Assembly (NCBI GenBank): GCA_009780445.1
Contig: WRAA01000119.1
Coordinates: 1-6,472 of the forward strand
Length of the DNA: 6,472 bases
Reading direction: 5' to 3'
From: Defluviitaleaceae bacterium
GTDB lineage: Bacteria > Bacillota > Clostridia > Lachnospirales > WRAA01
A program made the position numbers and the translations under genes. The notes beneath the pieces are model-generated. The model ran no database searches. It saw only the letters and a program-made list of their open reading frames with translations, and was not told the DNA's origin. Each line of letters opens with the position of its first letter. Positions within the stretch are counted from its first letter, which is position 1. Shown one piece after another: positions 1 through 5,353 of the stretch.

Positions 1-123
1 ATTTTTCGTCGGGCTAGGAAGCGCCGACGCCGCGAACCCTTGTGGTTCGCAAGGAGAAGCTGACGACGCACGGCGGAAAATTTGCCGAAAATACGCCAGA
101 ATGGGGTTTTCAAACACGCCCTA
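1..123 (+). repeat. Structured dispersed repeat, copy 1 (left arm cut off by window edge)
   Basis: This is the first of three related elements. The core stem pairs 1-11 (ATTTTTCGTCG) with 71-81 (CGGCGGAAAAT), 11 bp including wobble pairs. A hairpin at 32-50 pairs GCGAACC with GGTTCGC around a 5-nt loop. The strands between stem and hairpin are 20 nt on each side, and each carries a version of the motif GC(T/A)AGGA...GACG. The right arm should end near 121-123 (read on the minus strand it begins TAGGGCGTGTTTGAAAAC), judged from the arm length of copy 3. The left arm lies outside the window, so the outer inverted repeat cannot be confirmed here. The arm covers the stop codon and last few codons of the neighbouring ttcA-like gene. 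The exact right boundary is inferred. Confidence 0.7.
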
Positions 124-970
124 GAGCCGGCCGATTGTCGAAGTTATCCAGAAAGCTGTGCATGACACCGCCCTGTTTGTAGCCGGGCAGGGTGTCCAGC
201 TTCACATTGTGTATACTCTTGAAGATGTGCGACTCGATATCGGGATCCTCCTTGGCCAGGTTTTTCAGCAGACGCTTGACGGTTTGGCGTTTGGAGCCGC
301 CGCTGTCCGGGTCTGTTGTGCAGTATTCCGTGAAGCGGCAGGCACACTGGATGAAGCGCAGGCCGTTGTAGTCGCGCCAGGCGGTGATGCCCTTTTCGCG
401 CACGGCATAGAGCGGGCGTATCAGCTGCATCCCGGCGAAGTTGGTGCTGTGCAGCTTGGGCAGCATGGCCTGTATCTGCGCTCCGTAGAGCATCCCCATC
501 ATGGTGGTTTCGATAACGTCGTTGAAGTGGTGGCCCAGGGCGATCTTGTTGCACCCGTGTTCCTTCGCGTTCTTGTAGAGGTGGCCGCGGCGCATACGCG
601 CGCACAGATAACACGGGGAGCCGCCAAGGCCGGCCACGGTGTCGAAGATGTCGGTCTTGAACACGGTGACGGGTAAACCCAGCATCTCGGCGTTGTGCAG
701 TACCTGCGCCATATTCTCCGCGTTGTAGCCGGGGTCCATCACGAGGAACACCAGCTCGAAGGGTACCTCGCTGTGCCGCTGCAGCTGCTGCATGAGCTTG
801 GCCAGCAGCATAGAGTCCTTTCCGCCGGAGATACACACGGCTATGCGGTCCCCGTGCCGGATCTGATCGTACTGCTTTACGCCCTTGATAAACGGGTTCC
901 ACAGATCCTTGCGAAACTTCTTGATGATGCTCTGCTCTACTTGCTGTGTCTTTGTCAACTCGCGCTTCAT
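110..970 (-). CDS. ttcA: TtcA-like tRNA 2-thiocytidine synthetase family PP-loop ATPase
   Basis: A 286-residue cytoplasmic N-type ATP pyrophosphatase. In characterised TtcA the enzyme adenylates tRNA cytidine 32 and replaces oxygen with sulfur using a [4Fe-4S] cluster. The PP-loop SGGKDS is at residues 48-53, the CYLC pair gives Cys120 and Cys123, the family motif GHHFNDVIET is near 146-155, RPLYAVREK near 185-193, and a third cluster-ligand candidate is Cys209 in FIQCAC. The ATG at 970 is chosen because AAGGAG lies 9 nt upstream. A GTG at 997 in the same frame falls inside a repeat arm and has no such site. The gene follows the cysteine-rich gene across repeat copy 2. The last residues (about LGRV) and the TGA are encoded inside repeat copy 1, so the C-terminus may have been changed by that element. 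The family call is firm; C32 thiolation in this Gram-positive subgroup is inferred. Confidence 0.88.
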   Translation of the reverse strand: MKRELTKTQQVEQSIIKKFRKDLWNPFIKGVKQYDQIRHGDRIAVCISGGKDSMLLAKLMQQLQRHSEVPFELVFLVMDPGYNAENMAQVLHNAEMLGLPVTVFKTDIFDTVAGLGGSPCYLCARMRRGHLYKNAKEHGCNKIALGHHFNDVIETTMMGMLYGAQIQAMLPKLHSTNFAGMQLIRPLYAVREKGITAWRDYNGLRFIQCACRFTEYCTTDPDSGGSKRQTVKRLLKNLAKEDPDIESHIFKSIHNVKLDTLPGYKQGGVMHSFLDNFDNRPALGRV

Positions 971-979
971 TGAATGTGG

Positions 980-985
980 CTCCTT
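980..985 (-). promoter_or_regulatory. Ribosome binding site that fixes the ttcA-like start
   Basis: On the minus strand AAGGAG lies 9 nt before the ATG at 970. It sits just outside the end of repeat copy 2 (987), so the element does not supply the start signal. It favours ATG 970 over the in-frame GTG at 997, which lies within the repeat arm. Confidence 0.75.
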
Positions 986-986
986 A

Positions 987-1146
987 GGGTCTGTCACTAA
1001 ATAAACTTTTCATATTCCTTGTCTTTTTGCACGGTTACTGCGTCAGTTCCTCCTTGCGAACCTCTGCGGGTTCGCGGCGTCGTCACTTCCTTGCATCCGC
1101 ACAAAAATACTGCGGAATATTGAAAAGTTTATTTAGTGACAGACCC
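987..1146 (-). repeat. Structured dispersed repeat, copy 2, with 26-bp terminal inverted repeats
   Basis: A complete 160-bp element. The ends 987-1012 (starting GGGTCTGTCACTAAAT) and 1121-1146 are perfect reverse complements over 26 bp, and pairing continues for about 6 bp inward (TATTCC) after a 1-nt bulge. Read on the minus strand, the core stem pairs 1107-1097 (TTTTTGTGCGG) with 1034-1024 (CCGTGCAAAAA), 11 bp with two G-T wobbles. The hairpin 1075-1056 pairs GCGAACC with GGTTCGC around a 6-nt loop, with 21 nt on each side between stem and hairpin. It begins 3 bp after the TGA of the cysteine-rich gene and ends just before the ttcA-like ribosome binding site, so it fills the gap exactly. 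It carries no coding sequence and no T-run after the outer stem, so it is not an ordinary terminator. Confidence 0.85.
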
Positions 1147-1149
1147 CTA

Positions 1150-1422
1150 TCACGGCCGGCCTATGCGCACCAGGTTCTCGGTGGTGAACTTCTCCAGCAC
1201 ATAGTCGTAAAATTCCGGCATGTGCGGCAGATGGCAGTCTTGGCAGAACTTCATGTCGTTCTGCTGATAGTCGAAGATGCCTCCGCAGTCCTTGCCCAGC
1301 GCGTACAGCGGGCAGTAGCAGAACAGGCAGTTGAACTCGCTTGTGTCCTCCGGCAGTTTGTGGCACGGAAAGTACTTACATTCGTGGTTGTTGAAGAATC
1401 TTGAACTGTTTTTCACGACCAT
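1150..1422 (-). CDS. Cysteine-rich small domain protein (zf-like, PF04071 type)
   Basis: A 90-residue soluble protein that resembles the family called cysteine-rich small domain, a probable metal-binding module of unknown biochemical role. Eight cysteines are visible at residues 15, 20, 32, 35, 37, 46, 60 and 63, with histidines 21, 64 and 67 beside them. Recognisable blocks are CKYFPCHK, FNCLFCYCPLY, CGG and CQDCHLPH. The ATG at 1422 follows the TAG of the upstream gene by 4 bp, which suggests translational coupling. Its AGGGGG directly abuts the ATG, which is too close for a good ribosome site. A GTG at codon 3 (position 1416) would be spaced better and would give MKNSSRFF, so the true start may be there. 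It lies in one transcription unit with the TtcA-like gene, separated from it only by repeat copy 2. A role as metal or sulfur partner of that enzyme is only a guess. Confidence 0.8.
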   Translation of the reverse strand: MVVKNSSRFFNNHECKYFPCHKLPEDTSEFNCLFCYCPLYALGKDCGGIFDYQQNDMKFCQDCHLPHMPEFYDYVLEKFTTENLVRIGRP

Positions 1423-1426
1423 CCCC

Positions 1427-2296
1427 CTACGCGCGCTGCATCGCGTCCTCGATTTTTAAGATCTCGTCAATGTCCAATTTCGTGGCCTGTGACACCTGCT
1501 CCTTCGATAAACCCATCTTCAACATGGTTATGGCAATGCTGCGCCGTTCTGCCGCTTCGCCTTCCACCTTGCCCTCTGCCTTACCTTCGTCCTTGGCGAA
1601 GGAAAGTTGGTTGTCGTAAGCGGTGCGATAGTATTCGATCTGTGTCAGCACATGCAGTTCCTCCTCGTCCATGTTGGCTCTGTCTATTATTTGCAGGGCA
1701 TCGTGAATATAGTCCGGGGCATCGCCGGACAGTGGCTTTTGCAGGAAGTAGTTCTGCCACTGGCGTTGATTCTCTGTTTCCACGGCGGGTTTTGGTAGCT
1801 CAAAGTACCCAAGGTTTATGAGCTGCTTGGGGAAGCTCTTGTTGCGCACGGGGTCGTGCAGACGGAAGATTCTCAGGGCATCTTCGTCTGCCGTGAAGTG
1901 GTTGAAGCCAAGAATTGTCATTGAGTATGCCGGGCGCAGGCGGGCATAGCCGCTGTCCTTGCCGGGCAGGATCCTGTAGCGGCTTACGAACTTGTCCAGC
2001 GGATAGTATATGCTGCGTTCGTCGAAGTAGCGTTCCTTGCGTATTTGCAGCTCCGACCGATAGTCCGCGAAGCTCATTACCGCGGCTATGTCCGGCACTG
2101 TGAGCCTCCAGCGAAAGGATTCCTCGTCCTTTAACAGCTCCCTGTAAGACTTAATGCTGTACGGATTCTCCACGGTCAGTCCGTCTGGGTCGATAAAGAA
2201 AAAATCTCGTATGAAGCCGGCAAGGATGTGTATGTTGTCGTTATTGCCCAGCACCTTCTTGAAGGCCAGGTCATTTGTCGGGTTGACGTACTTCAA
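1427..2296 (-). CDS. Rpn family recombination-promoting nuclease / putative transposase (PD-(D/E)XK)
   Basis: A 289-residue protein of the Rpn/YhgA-like family (PD-(D/E)XK nuclease family transposase). Characterised Rpn proteins are DNA endonucleases that promote RecA-independent recombination; some are linked to phage defence. The N-terminus NPTNDLAFKKVLGN is the family signature. Candidate nuclease residues are Asp69 in LTVPDI and Glu82, Gln84 and Lys87 in SELQIRK, followed by RYFDERSIYY. The C-terminal tail has EGKAEGKVEGE repeats (about 237-247) and a helical segment MLKMGLSKEQVSQATKLDIDEI (about 258-279), both typical of the family. The start is a TTG at 2296; it is preferred because the conserved N-terminus begins right after it, and GAGGG lies about 11 nt upstream. 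It heads the minus-strand unit, with TATAAT and TTGAGA upstream. The length is normal and no disruption is seen, so it is probably intact. Confidence 0.87.
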   Translation of the reverse strand: MKYVNPTNDLAFKKVLGNNDNIHILAGFIRDFFFIDPDGLTVENPYSIKSYRELLKDEESFRWRLTVPDIAAVMSFADYRSELQIRKERYFDERSIYYPLDKFVSRYRILPGKDSGYARLRPAYSMTILGFNHFTADEDALRIFRLHDPVRNKSFPKQLINLGYFELPKPAVETENQRQWQNYFLQKPLSGDAPDYIHDALQIIDRANMDEEELHVLTQIEYYRTAYDNQLSFAKDEGKAEGKVEGEAAERRSIAITMLKMGLSKEQVSQATKLDIDEILKIEDAMQRA

Positions 2297-2340
2297 TTCG
2301 GAAACTACCCTCTTTCGGCAACGGCATTGTTATACAATAG

Positions 2341-2369
2341 ATTATACTACATGCGGGGGAATTTCTCAA
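2341..2369 (-). promoter_or_regulatory. Sigma-A type promoter for the minus-strand operon
   Basis: On the minus strand TTGAGA (2369-2364) is followed after exactly 17 bp by a perfect TATAAT (2346-2341). Transcription would start near 2334, giving a leader of about 38 nt before the TTG start at 2296. This is the only strong promoter seen for the Rpn, cysteine-rich and TtcA-like genes. Confidence 0.72.
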
Positions 2370-2378
2370 TAGAAATTC
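2359..2378. promoter_or_regulatory. Perfect 8+4+8 palindrome overlapping the -35 box: candidate operator
   Basis: GAATTTCT and AGAAATTC are perfect inverted halves around CAAT. The palindrome covers the -35 hexamer of the minus-strand promoter and lies 24 bp upstream of the -35 of the divergent plus-strand promoter. It could be a repressor operator for the Rpn operon, or an upstream site acting on both. No regulator gene lies in the window, so the function is inferred. Confidence 0.45.
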
Positions 2379-2402
2379 TTCGGCACAAATTTGGCTAACC
2401 CA

Positions 2403-2431
2403 TTGACGCTTGCATGGTTTTGATGTACAGT
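2403..2431 (+). promoter_or_regulatory. Sigma-A type promoter for the DUF2225 gene
   Basis: TTGACG (2403-2408), a 17-bp spacer, then TACAGT (2426-2431). Transcription would begin near 2438, leaving a leader of about 34 nt before the ATG at 2472. The in-frame TTG at 2433 would sit at or upstream of the transcription start, which supports the later ATG. Confidence 0.6.
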
Positions 2432-2458
2432 ATTGGAGAAACTAGTGTCCTACGATGC

Positions 2459-2464
2459 GGAGGA
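2459..2464 (+). promoter_or_regulatory. Strong ribosome binding site fixing the DUF2225 start
   Basis: GGAGGA lies 7 nt before the ATG at 2472. The longer reading from TTG at 2433 has no comparable site. Confidence 0.75.
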
Positions 2465-2471
2465 ATGTTCT

Positions 2472-3299
2472 ATGGACGCGAATATATTCGCAGGACTGGA
2501 AGGTTTTGGCTTGACTGACGTGGCCGTGCGCCAGCAGGAGATCTTTAAGTCCGCCCCGGAGCCTGCGGTGGGCGAAGCGGCCGAAGAGGTTCACAAGTTC
2601 AACATCGACAACTATATCTTTGCCAAGAAGTACACCTGCCCCGTATGCGGCTACAACTTTGAATCGAATACTGTGCGCAACACCAAGATACGTATAGAGT
2701 CCACCGAGTTTGACCTGCGTTTGAAATGTTCGCCCATAGAGCCGATGCTCTACAATGTTATCGTATGCGGAGGCTGCGGCTACAGCGCGGTGACAAAGGT
2801 GTTCAACCAGATTTCGGCGCGTCAGTCGGAGAGGATACTCGCGGAGATAACGCCGAAATTCCGGCCGATAGACTACCCCAAGGAACCGAGCATTGACGAA
2901 GCCATCACGCGCTACAAGCTGGCCTTGCTAAACGCGGTGGTCAAGCAGGCCAAGGAGGGCGAAAAGGCATATATCTGCATGAAGCTGACATGGCTCTACA
3001 GGCTCAAGGAACAGGCGCCGGAGCAGGAGCGCATGTTCGCCGCCCTCACGGTCAAGGGTTTCACCAACGCGCTGGAGAACGAAACGCCCCCGGTAATGGG
3101 CATCGGAGATTCTACGATGATGTACCTGATAGGCGCGTTTTCCATGTTCTTGGGCGAAAATGACGCCGCGCTGAAAATTTTGTCGAGCATGATTGTCGGC
3201 TCCAACTGCTCTGAACGCCTGAAGGACAGAGCGCGCGACCTCAAGAATGAGATCACCGCCGCAAAACTTATAGAGCAGAAAATTTCTAAAAACGCTTGA
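2472..3299 (+). CDS. DUF2225 family protein with a split zinc-ribbon
   Basis: A 275-residue, probably cytoplasmic protein of unknown biochemical function that resembles the DUF2225 family of Bacillota. After about 50 poorly structured residues comes YTCPVCGY (Cys56, Cys59) and then VIVCGGCGYSA (Cys99, Cys102). These four cysteines probably bind one zinc ion. The segment between them, including RIESTEFDLRLKCSPIEPMLYNV, is the family core. The remainder (about 120-275) is predicted helical with a TPR-like look (RYKLALLNAVVKQA, KLTWLYRLKEQ, ALKILSSMIVG); this is a visual impression. No signal peptide or membrane segment is seen. The ATG at 2472 is chosen for its strong upstream ribosome site. 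It is transcribed divergently from the Rpn operon, and its stop codon overlaps the -35 box of the tRNA promoter. Confidence 0.82.
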   Translation: MDANIFAGLEGFGLTDVAVRQQEIFKSAPEPAVGEAAEEVHKFNIDNYIFAKKYTCPVCGYNFESNTVRNTKIRIESTEFDLRLKCSPIEPMLYNVIVCGGCGYSAVTKVFNQISARQSERILAEITPKFRPIDYPKEPSIDEAITRYKLALLNAVVKQAKEGEKAYICMKLTWLYRLKEQAPEQERMFAALTVKGFTNALENETPPVMGIGDSTMMYLIGAFSMFLGENDAALKILSSMIVGSNCSERLKDRARDLKNEITAAKLIEQKISKNA

Positions 3300-3324
3300 C
3301 ATTTTGCCGGCAAGGTTGTATACT
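3296..3324 (+). promoter_or_regulatory. Near-consensus promoter for the tRNA pair, overlapping the preceding stop codon
   Basis: TTGACA (3296-3301, a full match) is separated by 17 bp from TATACT (3319-3324, five of six). The TGA of the DUF2225 gene (3297-3299) lies inside the -35 box. Transcription should begin near 3331, about 25 nt before tRNA-Asp, as expected for a stable-RNA promoter. Confidence 0.8.
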
Positions 3325-3355
3325 TACAAAGTCTTAAGCAGTCTTGTACTGCGTT

Positions 3356-3429
3356 GGTCCAATAGCTCAGTTGGTTAGAGCGCTGGCCTGTCACGCCAGA
3401 GGTCGAGGGTTCGAGCCCCTTTTGGATCG
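3356..3429 (+). tRNA. tRNA-Asp(GTC)
   Basis: A 74-nt cloverleaf. The acceptor GGTCCAA pairs with TTGGATC (one G-T pair), the D-arm is GCTC/GAGC, the anticodon stem CTGGC/GCCAG encloses the loop CTGTCAC with anticodon GTC at 3390-3392, and the T-arm is GAGGG-TTCGAGC-CCCTT. The discriminator is G at 3429. The following bases are CTT, so CCA is not encoded and must be added after transcription. Confidence 0.96.
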
Positions 3430-3432
3430 CTT

Positions 3433-3505
3433 GGGAGCTTAGCTCAGCTGGGAGAGCACCTGCCTTACAAGCAGGGGGTCACAGGTTCGAGCCCTGTAGC
3501 TCCCA
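3433..3505 (+). tRNA. tRNA-Val(TAC)
   Basis: A 73-nt cloverleaf. The acceptor GGGAGCT pairs with AGCTCCC, the D-arm is GCTC/GAGC, the anticodon stem CCTGC/GCAGG encloses CTTACAA with anticodon TAC at 3466-3468, and the T-arm is ACAGG-TTCGAGC-CCTGT. The discriminator is A. CCA is not encoded. It lies 3 bp after tRNA-Asp, so both mature from one precursor. A run of six T (3506-3511) follows without a dedicated hairpin. Confidence 0.96.
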
Positions 3506-3539
3506 TTTTTTTATCCTAAACAAGTGCCAAAGGGATGCT

Positions 3540-3884
3540 ATGGACGACAACAAGACAGTTCTTGCCGCCGCGTCGGTATACAAGGCGAAGTACTATATCA
3601 ACCCGGACTTCGCAAGCCTGCCGCCGGCGGTAAAGAATGATATCAAGGCTTTATGCATCGGAACAGCACAGCGACTTCACTGCGTTTTCATGGTCGGTTT
3701 CTACGACGATGGAAGCGTTTTTTTTGAAGCGCAGGCGCAGGAGGATGACTTTGTGTACGACGAAATAGGCGCGCCGCCGGAAGTAAAGCGTTTGACGGCG
3801 GAGCACAAGGAGCTTATCGCGGCGTTGCAGCTGTACTTGAAGGTGTTTGCCGGCGTTGGCGGCGAAGAGTGGGCAGGGTCATGA
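3540..3884 (+). CDS. Small conserved protein, DUF6145-like
   Basis: A 114-residue soluble acidic protein of unknown function. The pattern VLAAASVYKAKYYINPDFASLPPAVKNDIKALC, then a strand-rich middle (CVFMVGFYDDGSVFFEAQA), then EDDFVYDEIGAPPEVKRL and a C-terminal helix (KELIAALQLYLKVF) resembles the short family I remember as DUF6145, found in Clostridia. I hold the family number with moderate confidence. No catalytic motif, signal peptide or membrane segment is visible. AGGGA lies 4 nt before the ATG at 3540. There is no clear promoter between tRNA-Val and this start, so the gene may be read through from the tRNA promoter. Its TGA overlaps the ATG of the dihydrouridine synthase gene (ATGA), which indicates coupled translation. 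Confidence 0.72.
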   Translation: MDDNKTVLAAASVYKAKYYINPDFASLPPAVKNDIKALCIGTAQRLHCVFMVGFYDDGSVFFEAQAQEDDFVYDEIGAPPEVKRLTAEHKELIAALQLYLKVFAGVGGEEWAGS

Positions 3885-4861
3885 GCGCGGGAACTATGAG
3901 TATCGGATCGGTGAGGACGCGCGGCTTGGCGTTTCTTGCGCCCATGGCCGGGGTTTCTGACAGAGCCTTCCGGGTGCTGTGCGCCGAGTTTGGCTGCGGC
4001 CTGGTCTATTCCGAGATGGTAAGCGCCAAGGCTATTGTGTACGCAAGCGACAAGAGTATCGAGCTGGCGAAGAACCACCCGTCCGCCCTGCCATACACCT
4101 TGCAGCTTTTCGGCCACGAGCCGCAGATTATGGCCGAGGCCATACTCCTGCTGGAGGCCACGCCCGGGTCGGCCTTCGACATCATCGACATCAACATGGG
4201 CTGCCCCGCCCCCAAGATATTCAAGAACGGAGACGGCAGCGCGCTGATGCGTTCGCCCAAGCTGGTGGAGGAGATGGTGCGGGCGTGCGTAAACGTCACA
4301 AACAAGCCCGTGACCGTGAAGATACGCCGCGGCATTAACTACGGCGAGGAAATGGCCGTGGAAACCGCCTTGGCCGCGCAGAGCGGCGGAGCCTTCGCCG
4401 TGGCCGTACACGCGCGGTACCGCGAGCAGTACTACAGTGGGTCGGCCGAGTGGGACGTTATCGCCATGGTGAAGGATGCCCTGCGCGTGCCGGTGATCGG
4501 CAACGGCGATGTTATTTCGGGCGAAACGGCCGAGGCAATGCTGCGGCACACGGGCTGCGACGCGGTGATGATAGGCCGCGGGGCAATGGGCAATCCGTGG
4601 ATCTTCGCGGAGATTAACGCGTATCTGGCGGGGGAAGCCTATTCCCGCCCGGCCATACGCCAAAGAATGGAACTTGCGCTGGCCCACGCGCGTATGCTTA
4701 TTGATAACAAGGGTGAATATATCGGAGTGCGGGAAATGCGCAAGCATCTGGCGTGGTACTGCAAGGGCGTGCCGTCGTCGGCAAAGCTGCGCGCCGGCAT
4801 AAGCGGCATAGAGACCGCCGCCGATATTGAGGGTTTAGCCGATACAATCATAAACATGTGA
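3881..4861 (+). CDS. dusB: tRNA-dihydrouridine synthase (Dus family)
   Basis: A 326-residue FMN-dependent enzyme that reduces uridines in the tRNA D-loop to dihydrouridine using NADPH. The N-terminal TIM barrel shows LAPMAGVSDRAF (19-30, FMN site), QLFGHEP (75-81), DINMGCPAPKI with the catalytic acid Cys108, VTVKIRRG with Lys147, His177 in AVHAR, IGNGDV (206-211, phosphate binding) and IGRGAMGNPWIF (231-242). The C-terminal helical tRNA-binding domain includes REMRKHLAWYCKG (284-296). The ATG at 3881 overlaps the previous stop. An ATG at 3896 (MSIGSVRTRG) fits the usual family N-terminus better and cannot be excluded; neither has a strong ribosome site. The assignment to the DusB subgroup rests on Gram-positive gene context and general motif fit, so the exact target uridine is uncertain. 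GreA follows after 10 bp. Confidence 0.92.
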   Translation: MSAGTMSIGSVRTRGLAFLAPMAGVSDRAFRVLCAEFGCGLVYSEMVSAKAIVYASDKSIELAKNHPSALPYTLQLFGHEPQIMAEAILLLEATPGSAFDIIDINMGCPAPKIFKNGDGSALMRSPKLVEEMVRACVNVTNKPVTVKIRRGINYGEEMAVETALAAQSGGAFAVAVHARYREQYYSGSAEWDVIAMVKDALRVPVIGNGDVISGETAEAMLRHTGCDAVMIGRGAMGNPWIFAEINAYLAGEAYSRPAIRQRMELALAHARMLIDNKGEYIGVREMRKHLAWYCKGVPSSAKLRAGISGIETAADIEGLADTIINM

Positions 4862-4871
4862 GGGATACGCT

Positions 4872-5345
4872 ATGTCTGAGAAGAAGATCATGCTTACCTA
4901 TGAAGGGCTGAAAAAGCTGGAAGCCGAAATGCAGACGCTGAAAACAGAACGCCGCAAGGAAGTGGCCGAGAAAATAAAGGACGCGCGCGGACAGGGTGAT
5001 TTAAGCGAGAACGCGGAGTATGACGCCGCGAAGGAAGAACAGGCCGAGATAGAGGCGCGTATCGCGGTGTTGGAAAAGATGCTGCGCAACGCGGAAGTGA
5101 TCGACGAGGAAGAACTCTCCGAAGGTTATGTAAGCGTGGGCAACAAGGTGCTGGTGCTGGACCGTGAGTTTAACGAAGAGGTTGAGTACTCCCTGGTTGG
5201 CTCTGCCGAGGCCGACCCTCTGCGCGGCAAGATCTCCAACGAATCCCCGTTGGGCGCGGCCTTGCTTGGGCGCGTGGCCGGCGACGTGGTAAGTGTGGAC
5301 GCGCCGGACGGCACCTTGGAGTATGAGATAATTTCGATCGGATAA
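4872..5345 (+). CDS. greA: Transcription elongation factor GreA
   Basis: A 157-residue protein, the normal length for GreA. It enters the secondary channel of RNA polymerase and stimulates cleavage of backtracked RNA. The N-terminal coiled coil spans about 8-75, and its tip carries GDLSENAEYDAAKEEQ with the acidic residues Asp43 and Glu46 that help hold the catalytic magnesium. The C-terminal FKBP-like domain (about 80-157) includes VSVGNKVLVLD, YSLVGSAEADP, ISNESPLGAALLGRVAGD and the final YEIISIG. The ATG at 4872 is preceded by TGAGGGAT, a ribosome site that overlaps the stop codon of the dus gene, so the two are probably coupled. LysS follows after 191 bp, almost all of it repeat copy 3. 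The dus–greA–lysS order is common in Bacillota. Confidence 0.96.
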   Translation: MSEKKIMLTYEGLKKLEAEMQTLKTERRKEVAEKIKDARGQGDLSENAEYDAAKEEQAEIEARIAVLEKMLRNAEVIDEEELSEGYVSVGNKVLVLDREFNEEVEYSLVGSAEADPLRGKISNESPLGAALLGRVAGDVVSVDAPDGTLEYEIISIG

Positions 5346-5353
5346 TTCCGCAG

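Noticed and set aside
158..973. Open frames on the plus strand opposite the ttcA-like gene
   Set aside because: They show no family motifs and mirror a clear enzyme on the other strand.
971..997. In-frame N-terminal extension of the ttcA-like gene from GTG at 997
   Set aside because: The first codons fall within the terminal arm of repeat copy 2, and a good AAGGAG sits 9 nt before the ATG at 970.
1027..1404. Plus-strand open frame spanning repeat copy 2 and the cysteine-rich gene
   Set aside because: It runs through the inverted repeat and antisense to a recognised cysteine-rich family; no ribosome site or motif was seen.
2433..2471. N-terminal extension of the DUF2225 gene from TTG at 2433
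   Set aside because: It overlaps the predicted promoter and transcription start. GGAGGA 7 nt before ATG 2472 gives a much better start.
3869..3880. GTG at 3869 as the start of the dihydrouridine synthase
   Set aside because: It would overlap the preceding gene further without a ribosome site. The ATG at 3881 (ATGA overlap) or 3896 fits coupling and the family N-terminus better.
3701..4747. Long open frame on the minus strand opposite the dus gene (348 codons)
   Set aside because: It is rich in His, Arg and Ala, as expected from antisense reading of a GC-rich gene. It has no motif, and the plus strand encodes an unmistakable Dus protein.
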